The translations under genes were made by a program, and so were the position numbers. Source: Echinococcus granulosus (taxonomy: Eukaryota > Platyhelminthes > Cestoda > Cyclophyllidea > Taeniidae). From it: 64,000 nucleotides of DNA. The stretch spans positions 1,612,517 through 1,676,516 of the forward strand of contig NW_020170384.1 of assembly GCF_000524195.1 (NCBI RefSeq). The letters run 5' to 3'. How positions within the stretch are numbered: position 1 is the first letter of the stretch; every line of letters starts with the position of its first letter. Below the pieces are notes generated by a model. The model saw only the letters and a program-made list of their open reading frames with translations, searched no databases and had not been told where the DNA came from. Shown piece after piece: positions 13,001 through 24,029 of this stretch.

Positions 13001-15322
13001 CTGAAATACACTAAATGAATTCCCAGCAAAATTAACTTGCAAGTAGGACAAGTGAATTCTCGAAGTAAAAATGGACTGTGTACTACTAATTTCATGGGAT
13101 TGAACTCTTAAATACCGCGCTAACCGGAAACCAACCAACTTTCAGAAGTCGTATTCTTTAAAGCATTTAGTTTTGATTAAAAAAATCAAATTACCGTTGT
13201 CAATTATTGCTAGAATACACGGTGCAAAAGCAGAATGAAAGGGCTGGGAGTTTTGCAGCTTCCGTACTCATAAATTGGATAAAACCAGCTTTCTGTGGAT
13301 AACCTAACCCTTTATATTACGGCTGTAAATTATTGAAACATTGAGTGTAAAGAGGGCAATTAATTGAAACCTGAAAGGCGCAACTTTATAAAGTAGGATG
13401 AGTACCTGAGCACGCACGACAATAAATCGCTAACGCAATCTGATCTGCAGGTGACGACGGATTTTTCATCTTTAGCCATGCGATCCAGTAGGAAAATAGA
13501 CTAGGAAGACGAAAACTCACTACGTCCCGGATCCTTTACCCAAGGCGCGTTTAATCTGGCCGAAGTCGTGACGATAAGAATCAGCATTACTACGAGTAAA
13601 AGTGCAGTCGCTTGATGTTCGCCACCTACTCAAAGCATCGTCTGGAAAAAGTGCGTCTCTTCTAAGACATGCCATTTTAAATAAGCATTGTATAAACGAG
13701 CATGTTTAAAGTAGTAGCTATGTATGGATCACAACCTAGTGAGAAGAAGGCTAGTATCAGGAAAAAGGCACTTTATGGTTGATGTATAGATGGGGACGAA
13801 GGGGTGAGTACTTGATAGTTCTTGTTTGAATGTACATTTAGCCGCCACTGCGCGAGGAGCTGTCTCCTTCCTGTAGCACAATGATAAGTCATTCTTCCTC
13901 ATTTATCTGCCACATCAAAGACCAACGATGACTTAGGCAATACAGAGGCATTCAAATCTCCAAGGGAAATGTGGAGTAAAATTCCTCCTGTTGATAATTT
14001 GTATGAGTTTTGACTGGGGCGCTTTTCCGAAATGAAAATCTTGGGAAGACCCAGTGGTTTTATTCTGATTCAAGTGAGAAGAACTTAGCTTTTTAATCAA
14101 GGAATATCCAGCCTTATTCCATTAATAAAGAGCAGACAATCAAGGTCATGTTAAATTTACATAAACTGACATGAAATGGGGAGAACTTACTACCTCTCAA
14201 AATGCTACAGTATGGAGACGGAATAATGTACTGAGGCTGAATGCAAAAAGCACAGGCTGAGGACCTACAAATTGCCCCAACAAATGCCCATAGAAGCACC
14301 TAGCTCAGCTAATTTCATAAGGCTTGAACTTGGCATGAATGTGACTAAAAATACTCTCATTTGCCTCACCAACTAAAAGATGGTACTTAGAACATGGCGA
14401 GGGCATGTTAAAATCAAACTTCTAAGGATTGTGTGTATTTACAATAGCGCGAACGTGTAAATACTAAATAGTAAAAAAAAATATTTCAATGCCTTGATAT
14501 TTATGGGTCAAACAGTATCAAGCATCCTCGAAGCCGACGCTTCTTCAAAAAAGGTGGTACAGAAATTATGCAGATGCATTACCAACAGAATTAAATTGTA
14601 AAGAAGCAGCGAAAAACAATATTTACAATAGGAGATAACCATGACAGGCCTAAAAATCCACAAAAAAGAAACAATATAAAGCCATATTTGATGAAGTATA
14701 TGGACGGAAAACGCACTATTTTCCAGAACTCATTTCTGTGGAGACAGGAGTGGTTGAGTTTGAATGTGGTGCAGACTTCATCGGGTGGAATAGGCACTTG
14801 TTCGGTGACAGAGAGGGAGAGGGAGCCAGGAGGCGAGGTGTCAAAGGTTACATTGAAGTTTGCCGCTCCGATAATGTAGGTGGAGACGGAGTGGAGCCGC
14901 GAGCTCCACGTCATCTCACCTTTGGCCTGACAAGGCAGATCAACTCCCTTGAGGATACTCCAATTCACTAGTGGCGGAATGCTCAGGCGTCTGGCGAGGA
15001 CCTGATCCGTTCTGTGCTCATTTAGGCAGATGGTGATGGAAGGTGGTTGGATGCCCTCAGTGAGACCAATTTGATCGACTCGGAAGACGGTTTTGTGGGA
15101 GAGGTAATTGGTAATGGTTATGGTGAACATACAGATGATGCAGATGAGCATCAGAATGCAGCACACCGCGTAGATGAGACGCACTTTGCGCCGGGGATGG
15201 AAGAACATCTTGACCACAGGGATGAAGGGCGTGGCTACGCCAACACAGGACTCGGAATTGGTGCGGCGTCTTTGGATGTGCTCCCACCACCGCTGGAAAT
15301 GCGAGGTAGTTGAAGTGAACAT
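1079..15322 (-). CDS. DEG/ENaC-family (amiloride-sensitive) sodium channel subunit, 3 exons
   Basis: Predicted trimeric cation channel subunit of the plasma membrane. Seen: exons 15322-14717, 5470-5225 and 1777-1079 join in phase (all phase 0) into a 516-aa protein, a normal length for the family. Residues about 47-72 form the first membrane segment. The extracellular part carries the family's CTTF box (C-T-T-F near residue 184), a segment ending in Y-D-Y-D-Q, and the cysteine-rich stretch CEYLHNECHCYC, then CPYAC followed by TATY. The second membrane segment (about 396-425) has the GGLSSFFFGFSCLVIFELLE signature, and a tail of about 90 residues follows. The ATG at 15322 has an in-frame stop roughly 60 nt upstream. 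Oddities: the His-Gly gating motif before TM1 appears as V-G, and the G-x-S selectivity filter reads G-F-S. Which subfamily or gating stimulus applies cannot be told. Confidence 0.92.
1778..5224 (-). other. Intron 2 of the DEG/ENaC gene (3.4 kb)
   Basis: On the minus strand the donor GTACGC follows the codons for Y-D-Y-D-Q, and the acceptor TTTTAG precedes the codons for A-A-C-Q-W. Both ends are phase 0 and the join restores the conserved spacing from Tyr to the first cysteine pair. No other coding segment was recognised inside. An AT-rich ATTT run lies near 4388-4404. Confidence 0.75.
5471..14716 (-). other. Intron 1 of the DEG/ENaC gene (9.2 kb)
   Basis: Minus-strand donor GTGCGT follows the codons for F-W-K-I, and the acceptor CGGCAG precedes L-T-V-R-I. 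The direct join keeps phase and gives the expected distance from the CTTF box to the next conserved block, so no internal exon is required. Several open frames inside (near 7031-7276, 9393-9617 and 10088-10330 on the minus strand) have no family match and were not called. Confidence 0.7.
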
Positions 15323-15959
15323 GCTCTCAGTCTTGCATCGTCGGGGTTGCTCTGTTAGTCTGGGGGTTTAATGGGCTGTAGATCGGGATTAGCTACTGTG
15401 TCAGTGGCAGCGGTGGTGATAGCGGGGGCTAAACGATATTCCCACTTGCACGCACATTTCCTTCGGCCTTTCCGAAGCGGCTGTCACCCGTAGTAGTTAG
15501 GAGGAAGAGGGGAGACCAATCAGAGGTGGATGAAGCTCATGCACTCCTCTGATTGGCTTTTCGCTCCATCAAAAATTTCTGTACTTCCATATAAACTGTA
15601 TGTGCCGCTGAGTTTCTTTTGTTCAAAAGGGGAAGTCGGAGAATAACGCTGCATTTGTAGATTATCTGCACACAAAAAATATGCCTTTAATCCATCTCTG
15701 TAGAGCTTCAAAAATTTTTGAAATTAAAAACAAATTCAGGCAACTTTTGCGGATGGAACCGAGCTGTGAAAATTGACTTCCATTCTTCCAAAAGAATGTG
15801 GCGATTTTGTTTACATTTATTTTGGTAAGACTTACTTATGAATCTCATCATAACTTAGAGCTTTTTGTTTCCAACTTCAACTTTTAGTTTAGAAGGGAAA
15901 ATAAAATTGAATTATTATAAAAAAGCATGTGTGGAACAGGGTTGGATTTGAGCAATTCG

Positions 15960-16130
15960 ATGGCGCTCCGAGTCTTCCCTAAAGACAAAAGACGAAATAA
16001 TACTAGGGCAAAATATGTATTTTCGACGTCTAGTTGAACTCGAGGCTACTGTCAGGACCCAAATGCAGTGCCACCTGGTGAAAGAACAATGGTAGGGCCC
16101 TTGAGTGGCCCGTTACCAAAACTGTAAACT
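15960..16130 (+). repeat. Interspersed repeat, copy A
   Basis: Shares ordered landmarks with copies B and C: a GAGTCTTCCCTAAAGAC block, AATACTAGGGCAAAATAT, a CGACGTCTAG block and, about 80 nt on, GAGTGGCCCGTTACC. Copies differ by many substitutions and small indels, which suggests an old family. No coding capacity, terminal repeats or target-site duplication were recognised. Confidence 0.55.
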
Positions 16131-18409
16131 AAAGGAACAATTAACGTACTAAAATTGCATCCAGGTAGCATAAAAACACTTGGATGAGTGTTTCAGCCTT
16201 TATAGTTATTCGAAATATCCGGTTGGAGGCGTTGATACTTGGCAAATTTTCTTGGGATGCCAAGGTTGAGAAAAGTTGTTGGGGCAAAACTGCGAATCGG
16301 CCTTAGGGCCGCGATAATTCAGATTACAGGAACGTCAAGAACTATGAGAACGGTAAGAAGTTTGTTGCTCCGGTTTAGTTGGCTGGGCTGATGATAATTG
16401 GTACCTGCCGTGGACCTGGTTGAGTTTCCTAAATATCACGTCTTTGGAAGGTCAACCGCCCCGGGTACGAACTTATTTGGGAAATAGTAAGAAAAGCTTG
16501 ACAGTATATGTTAATGTCTTTTTTTTTAAAGTATGAGGCGAGGATGTCATTACCCTCGACTACGATGCAAATCGATGCAACTGGGGACCAGCGGCAAGCC
16601 TTTTATCTTGATTGGCTTCCATCTGTCAAAAGTTGGTCTCACTGGTATCAGCTCGACCTTACGGAAGTCGTTTCAGACCTTCTGTCCGGAGTCAACCTCT
16701 CCTTGCTGTACCATTCAGATATTCTAATCAACCAATAAAGTCATGGTAGCGCTTCACTTGGATCAAGTTTGGTTGCCACTGTCACCAAAGTAGAGCCCCA
16801 AGGCTTCTTAAAGCTTATTGCAACATACAAGTGATTGATTGCTGGTGTACGGAAAAGCTGACATTTTAGAAAGCAGACGCTTATGAGCCACTTAAAATGA
16901 GAGACAAAATAGTCCTTGCTGTCTTAGGAAGCAAAATAGGGTATGTTTATCCTCTCAAGTGGTTGGTTCGGAAAGCCGCTAAAACATTTACTTATTGTCC
17001 AAACCGTAACAAAGTGCATTATCCAGGTAGACTTAGAGCCCAACATTATAATTTTCTTTGTATTTCACACAAATATCCTACCGTTATCATCAAAACTTCT
17101 GAGTTAACATTCCCTAATATCATTACTTTTACAATGCTTCCCTCGTTAAGTGAATTTAACGGTTCATTTTTCATGGAATAGAAGATAATTGGTATAATTC
17201 CTCCGAGACTCGCAACTGTGTTATCTTGACAGTTAATGGCTTCTCATCCTGATAATTCAAGCGCATTAAACAAAGCCAAGCTAATGCTGGTAGTTTTAGA
17301 TAAATGCGTATGCCGTAGCATTTGGTGCTCCCTGAAGACGCTGTATCGTGGCACATAGACAGAAAGGCTGGTGGATATCCAACGGAAGGCCATGACGCCA
17401 TGATGGTGATTGAATCCTGTGGAATATGAGGAGGCCGTGTAGCTAAATATGCAAGTGACAAGTGACTTTCCATTACAATGGATTGGTACGTGAATTATGC
17501 GAGACAGAGCCCCGACCCATTAATTCAGATGCGCACTTGGCTTGTCACCACCAAGTCCACCTGTTTTTGACGTTAAATAACGTAAGTACAGGAATCCTAC
17601 AAAGCCAAAACGCGATTGAGTCACTGGACTTAAAATCTCGATAAGTGGCCAACACTTCCAACGACTGAGGGAAAACTTTCTAGCACGGGAAGTCAAAGTG
17701 GAAGGAAAGGAAATCAGCAACACATTCTGTAGGAATTACAAGAGGTTACTTACATCATTTCAATCTTGAAGGAAATAACTATCACTCAAAATATCAAAGT
17801 TCGATGCATCTTTCAGCCCATTTGTTTACTTCGCTAATAAAAAAATAGACGTGGTTTGTAAAGTGGTATATTTATAATGTTCACTCTGCAGGCAAAACGC
17901 ACTACTAGATGGACGGAAAGATAATAGTCGTCTCAATTGTCTGGAAATATTCTGCCATAAAATAGGCTTCTACGGCCAACACTGCAACCGCAATAAATTG
18001 ATCAGCAGGAAAGTTTTATTTGATCCCTTCATCAAAGAATGCTGTGGTGTTTAAATAAAGTAGATTAGGTTTCGATTTAAGGGTTGAGGAACAGTTCGAG
18101 AAAGTGCTGGCTTCAAAACAATGCCTCAAAATTTTCCTTAATGTTAAATCCATGTATTTTTGGAACTTTTCAGTCCTACTTTGGAGTTCTTCTTTAAGAC
18201 TTTTATGGTTTAAGGTGGACCTTCCTCAACGGTGATTGCGAATTCGGAGATTAAGACGAATAACGAAGCTACTCGCAATTAATATGCTAACCAATTTGCC
18301 TACACAAATTAGGTAATCCATATTACTTGTTTAAAATAAGGAGATTTCAGTCCAAAGGAACGCCTTAGAAATGAACAGCCATCTAACGCATTTGGGGTAA
18401 CCCTGCATT

Positions 18410-18721
18410 TCACCCACCGTAGCGATATACCTTAACCCATTCACTTTCTGCGTCAAACACGCACCACGGTCTGCTTTTCTCATCTGAGGACGGAGCCGCA
18501 CTTGTGTGACACGCCCCCTCCTCAGAGGGTTGCCCCGATTCGTGTGCCACGGCGTGTGAGTTGGAAGTGGTCCAACAGGATAGAGGATGGTTTTTTGGCC
18601 TGTGGATGGCCACTCTTGAGCCAGCACTTCCGATAATGTTTTCGGTGCCCGATGCATTTTTTTCAGCCAACATTGCCTCCTCACATCGATAGATCATCAA
18701 AATCATTATTTGGGGCCACAA
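18410..18721 (-). other. Coding-like open frame, unassigned
   Basis: A 103-codon minus-strand frame in a patch that is more GC-rich than its surroundings, with a plausible donor (GGTGGGTGA) near its 3' end. The product is rich in Ser, Ala, Glu and Gly with no family I recognise. It may be an exon of an undetected minus-strand gene or chance. A second frame (18331-18684) overlaps it. Confidence 0.25.
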
Positions 18722-18959
18722 AACATTTTAATTCCAAAGTAAGGATGGCGATTTGTTACACTCACTAATAGGTGCTGGCAAGATTAGGGGAAAAGTGGGG
18801 AATAATAAGGTTTTATGTAAATTAATAGCTCTTGTTGGATGTGACTGCTCACTTTCGATCCAATTACTACTTTCGGTGGGACTTTCGTTCTTCGCATTTA
18901 TGTGCCCCAGGCAATAGTTGCCTGACTTCCTTAGAAGAAAACTTAGTTAAAGGCAAGAA

Positions 18960-19150
18960 TTGCTGAGATTGTCTGCAGCGCCTTGAGACTTCCCTAAAGA
19001 CGAAATAAGACATAATACTTGGACAGAATATTTATTGCCGACGTATAGGAGAGCTGGAGGGAAGTTATCGGCATGGCCCAGAGGCCAGGCCGTTTGGTGG
19101 AGCAGTGGTGGCGTCCCCAAGTGGCCCGTTACCGAAGCCAAGAATTAAGC
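18960..19150 (+). repeat. Interspersed repeat, copy B (fullest copy)
   Basis: Contains in order GAGACTTCCCTAAAGACG, AGACATAATACTTGGACAG, GACGTATAGGAGAGCTGG, GGCATGGCCCAGAGGCCAG and AAGTGGCCCGTTACC. The sequence just downstream (GAAGCCAAGAATTAAGC) recurs near 20760, suggesting a further fragment. Class unknown. Confidence 0.6.
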
Positions 19151-20751
19151 AAACTATTATAGCATAACGGATTTGTACCTTAAAATTCTTTTGATAGCTC
19201 ATTTGCTTTCATTTGAAACACCGTGATAAAATGATTGCTCAATGCTTTACTCACTGGATTCATGCCAAGAATTGTACGCTGGTAAAACTAACGTCTACCA
19301 CCCTGACCAACATCTCCATAAAGGCGAGCCCCTTTCCCTTGCCGGGCTAACGCAGTGCCGCCGTTATGTAGTCCTCTACTTTGCAGACCGAGCGGTATCT
19401 CACGGGTAGTAAATAGTGTGGTGATATCGGGATAACTGGAGGCGCTTCAGATAGCTAATAGGGCATGCCAACCTTCCGAATGAGAGATTTCCAAGATTAA
19501 TTATAGACGAGTCAACGTAAATTAGACATGAAAGGAAATAATAGTTTGATGTTGCCTTAAACACCTTTACTTGTTTGTAATACCGTTGAAAGAAAGCGAA
19601 TTACGCAGCAATTCAATTAATTAGTTTGTTTTTAGTTTGAAGATTCTTGCTATTCTTGGATGGTGAATACACCCAGCTTGGAATACTTACTCTTCATCCG
19701 AAAAGGATCCCTGTGAGAATGAACCAGCTTGCTCGTTCTCTGATCCATTCATGTATCGCGGTCGAGCTCTCTGGAAAGAAAATTTGGCCCTTAAAGTTCA
19801 TTTACCATTTTAAAGCATCTTCGACATTTCCAAACAACGTTTAAGCTATTTGGATTTTCTGCTTCTGTACATTCTTATGTGCAAATATAAGCGGACAGGT
19901 CACATAATAATACGGATTTCCATGCGGAAAGAATTTCGCAAAATTTTATTTGGCGGTAGCCAGGGCATTTTACAATGAAACGAATTGTACAAATAAATTA
20001 CCTTATTCTACAACGCGTCCTCACCGAAACGGGACCCATACCACCTCAGGTTAAAAAAAATCTGCCTTACTTGATTTTTGCCTATGTTTCTGAGGGACGC
20101 TCAGAAATGCTAACCTTTTCTAGGCTTGACGCACAAAGAGGAAATAAAAGACAAGGCAAATTAGATTTTTCAAGTGACACAGGGCACCACGAAGTTCAGG
20201 AAGACTGAACGTGAAAAAAAGTGCGCAGTGCACCTAAAACAACCATTTGGAGTAGATTGAAAGCTGACGAGTCAACGACAGATCGTTTAACAGATTTCAT
20301 CACCCATATTTCGCATACCGGTCCTACTACTGCCATTAAATGCAAGCAATGCAGGCAGACTGAGAAATGAGCAGCTAGAATCCCTAATTTTATTCTTTGG
20401 CTCCATCAAGTCGACCGCCCAAATGGCTAATTTACACAGAACTCGTAGCACCGCCAGTCTTGACAACCGCGCAACTGAAAAGAAGCGGTTGTTAAGATAT
20501 CATTTGCGAGTGCATTCACAATGAAATCAGGTCTATGTATTACTAATACAATGAATTGATATGAAGCCCTGAGTGCCTCAGAAGAGCTGAGGCTACCAGC
20601 ATGATCGCCGAACCTTGCCACCGAGAAGTGTAGTCTTCTAGGACTGAATGGCCCGCGTAATAAAACGCCTGGTTAAACAAACCTCCAAAGCACCACGACT
20701 AATATGTTGCTAAAATATGATGTACGACCTGCCAGGAACTAAGTTCTCATG

Positions 20752-20820
20752 TAAGCGGAAGCCAAATTAAGCAAACTGCCAGAGCATTATGCTTGGTTCC
20801 TTAAAAAAATTAAATAGTAA
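20752..20820 (+). repeat. Possible 3' fragment of the interspersed repeat
   Basis: The stretch GAAGCCAAATTAAGCAAACT resembles the sequence immediately after the GGCCCGTTACC block in copy B, followed by a similar CCTTAAA run. It is short, so it could be coincidence. Confidence 0.3.
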
Positions 20821-21139
20821 TAAAATAAATCAACTTGAGTGATTAAATTAAACATTGTTCGATTAAAATATGGAAAATATTATTGGAGGTGTTGAAAATA
20901 GTTGTCCGCAAGTAAGTTAATTCATATAAAAAACATTTTTGCAAAATTTTGGTGGTAAATGGTCGCACCGATACAGCGCCCTAAATTCCTCACGAAAAAT
21001 ATACACTTGCAAAAAAATTATCCTGAAGTTACCAAAAATGATTAAAGTAGGAGCTTTATTACAGGGTTTAAGAGTCAAAACTAAATGGATTGCATAAATT
21101 TGCTAGCGAAAATTTAGATAATCAAAATAAACTTCTCTG

Positions 21140-21310
21140 TAGGGTCCCGAGACTTTCCAAAGCCGGGAGAAGACACTATACTCGGGCAGAATATGTGTTC
21201 AGCACAGAGAAGTTGTTTGGTCTATTGGCATGGCCCGAAGGCCAGCCCACCCAGCAAGGTAAAAAAAAGATAGCTCGAAGTACAAAAATGGCGCCCCACC
21301 AATCCCGAGG
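21140..21310 (+). repeat. Interspersed repeat, copy C, next to the FANCI-like gene
   Basis: Contains CGAGACTTTCCAAAGCCGGG, AGACACTATACTCGGGCAG, and GGCATGGCCCGAAGGCCAG in the same order and spacing as copy B. It ends about 200 nt before the first recognisable FANCI-like codons, so it lies exactly where the upstream half of that gene would be expected. Confidence 0.55.
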
Positions 21311-21561
21311 GATAAACCACCATTGTATTACATTTCCAGTTTATTTGCACTGAACATGCGACTTGTGCCTGTCATTAAATTTACAATTGCAATGACCGTG
21401 GTCGCTAGTTCTATTGCAATATTTTAAATGCACTAACTAATTTTACCAGAGCCTTGTTTAACTTTGCTTGCTAATCTAACACACATGTGAAATTCGTTTT
21501 ACTGATCCAAAAGATACGCGTGCTTTTGAATATCGCGGGGTTGTCGTCGGCTGTGTTCGAG

Positions 21562-24029
21562 ATGTCCAATAAGAGGAAAATTCAAATGTCAGATTCAGAT
21601 CTCGAGTATCTGCGTGATCTAGCCAGGAGTTATTCAAAGAAGAATGCCTTTGATAGCAAAGGCATAATGCTTCTTTGCAAGGCCTTATTTCCAAACAACA
21701 CAAAAATAAAGGTGGGTATTCATTGGAGTTAATCTTAGTTTGTCAACAGATTATGGAATATGAGATTGTTAAAAAAATGGGGAACTTTAAACTTGCATCA
21801 TCAATCCTTGCTGACAATTATACGCCGCGTACTAATCGGTGGGCAGAAGAAGTAAACAATATTTTCGCAGGACTGCAGTCTACTCCGGTCAGTCAGCAGT
21901 GTCAGAGTAAGCTTGATTCAATTTTCTTACTACTAATGGATTAGAATTATTTACTGCACTTCCACATCGCATTCAGACGGATATGACCATTTCATACCTC
22001 AACTCCGTATTCAATACCGTCGAATCAAAAGCAGACTTCATACTTCAGTTTCTTACAAACAAATTGGACGTACTTGGGGAAGGCAGTGTTGTTGGAGCCT
22101 TGTTGGAGAACCTCATTGATCTGCTTATGGCAGCAGAGGAGAAGCACTGCCAAGCAATCAACAGCAAAACGCAAAATTGTAAACCTACCCCGAGCACTCC
22201 ACAATCACCTGATAGGGAAGCTGCTAGCGTAACTGCCACAAGATCTTGCTTATTGAATGAGTCAAATGAGGATTTAGAAACTGATGAAGGTGAGGAAGGT
22301 GAAGTCCTGGAAGAAGCTGATGAAGATGATGACGAAGAGATGGACGATGAGGACGCTGATAATCAAGGTTCAAAGCTGCTGGTTGAGAAACAATGTATTA
22401 GTGTATTGAATTTTCATCGGATGAGACTTGTTTGCGAGGTTTTTCCTATAGTTCATCGCGTAAGTAAAATGTCGTTCCGTATTTTATCCCACCTACATTT
22501 ACTTTAGATGCGTAATGGTATTAAAATCAGCAGTTCCCAGCTTCAGACGCTCGTGGTAAAGTCATTTCAGTTTCTATTTACATTTGCTGCACAAATCCCT
22601 TTTGCGGCAGATGGTTGTCCCGAGATCTTTGGCCTGTCAGGACCCCTTCCAGAACTGTTGAAAATGGAACCTGCAAAGTACTTGCGACTTTTTCTAGATA
22701 TGGCTTCAGACCTCTTAAAATGGCCGGTTACCGGACCCTCCTTTCAAGTTCAGCCGCACTCTGACATCTTCGACATGCTTCGAAGGTGCTACCATATTTA
22801 CAAAGACCTAGAACACGATGTTCAGCGCCAAAAAGGTGGCAGCGGTGGTGGCAGTGGTAATAACAAGAAACGTACCTCTGCCTCAGTTCACAATTTCTCT
22901 ACAGTGGCCAGTCAAGTTGTTTGTATGTTTTGGGCTCTCTTTATTGAGAAAGGCATGGCATGCCTGAAAGAATTCAGCCTTCGGACTTGTGTGCCCTTTT
23001 GCATTGCCGCAGTTGCGCCGTCGATAGATGAATTTGATTTACCAGTAGATGAGCCACTTTCAGAGTCACTTCACCTGCTGCATTCACTATGGTCCCTTCG
23101 TCTTCGCTTCAAAGCTCAGGAGAAGAAATCAAAGTCTAGGTCCTCCAGGAAGGCCACATCGGTATTGGAAGGTGTGTATTCTTCTCTTCAGCCGCAAAGC
23201 GGTGTTTCCGATCTCAAATTTAGCTGTCTTCTTGAGTTTTTTGTTCGCGTTGACCTGACACTAGCCAGTTTGAACGACACAAATGCAGATTTTGAGGAGG
23301 TATTTGCAAATTTGGCTCTACTATCTGGTGCTTATAGCGAGGAGCAGTCCCGAGTGTTGCAGTGCTTACTAAGCGTTACGAAACTTCGCTTGAAGCCACC
23401 AACGCAGGTCAAACAGTTGGTAGCCGATCGACTACGACTTATTTATCGCGTGATTGAATTGAAGCTGGATGATGATACAGACAGTCGACCGTGGACGAAG
23501 CTGTCGAATCAAACGATTGTCATTTCAGTTGCGTCGTCAAGGGATACTGCTGAAGCGTGCTTGGCATATGTTGAACGGTGGTTGGTTGAAGCCGTTAAGG
23601 CGCAGTCTTCTGTTGACGCGGCATGTCTGGCGTTTGTCCTACACCAGAACCCCTTTTGGGCGCGCTTGCCTAACTTTAAGTGTGTGCACCAGGAGGAAGT
23701 CATTTCTCGCCTAAAATCGAGTTGGTCGACTGCGAGGAAATTTTTCGTCGGTTGGTTAACAGATGGATTTATTCGGAGCCCATGTTCTCTAAGTCAATTG
23801 GTGCAGGTGGAGACGTGTACAGGGGAATCGGAAAGGTAGTGTCATGATTTATTTAACAGTTCTTTTGCTTGCCAAATGTTAATCGTTATTCGTGTGTTTT
23901 AGCCATGAATCGGAGATCATAGATCAATGCACAAGTCTCATCCAAGCTCCGCCCTTTGCTGGAATATTGTCAACTTTGTTTCTTTTTATTAAGCAGGAGG
24001 GCAAACGCCTCAAAACTTGTATTAGTTGA
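21562..24029 (+). CDS. FANCI: Fanconi anemia group I (FANCI)-like protein, apparently shortened
   Basis: FANCI pairs with FANCD2 as a DNA clamp in interstrand-crosslink repair. Seen: exons 21562-21711, 21750-21906, 21945-22459, 22508-23835 and 23903-24029 join in phase into 758 aa; introns are 38, 38, 48 and 67 nt. By eye the order of blocks follows the middle and C-terminal part of vertebrate FANCI: a KALF...KKMGNFK segment like the region round the monoubiquitinated lysine, helical repeats, an acidic Glu/Asp loop (near residues 195-220), a block around LLKMEPAKYLRLFLDMAS, and NQTIVISVASSRDTAEACL near the end. About 470 N-terminal and 150-200 C-terminal residues of a typical FANCI are missing. 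The ATG at 21562 is the first in frame; the frame is open upstream to about 21477, with a possible acceptor at 21513. Family assignment is inference. Confidence 0.68.

Larger units (their letters stand above)
15323..21513. other. Intergenic region between divergent DEG/ENaC and FANCI-like genes
   Basis: About 6 kb without a recognised gene. It holds at least three diverged same-orientation copies of an interspersed repeat (listed separately) and one coding-like minus-strand frame at 18410-18721. The missing N-terminal half of the FANCI-like gene would be expected here on the plus strand, but I found no segment resembling it. Confidence 0.6.

Noticed and set aside
13540..13625. Short minus-strand frame with a signal-peptide-like hydrophobic run
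   Set aside because: Only about 28 codons from its ATG, other frames are equally open, and there are no neighbouring exons to support it.
17171..17473. 100-codon minus-strand ATG frame
   Set aside because: No recognisable family or splice partner; treated as chance.
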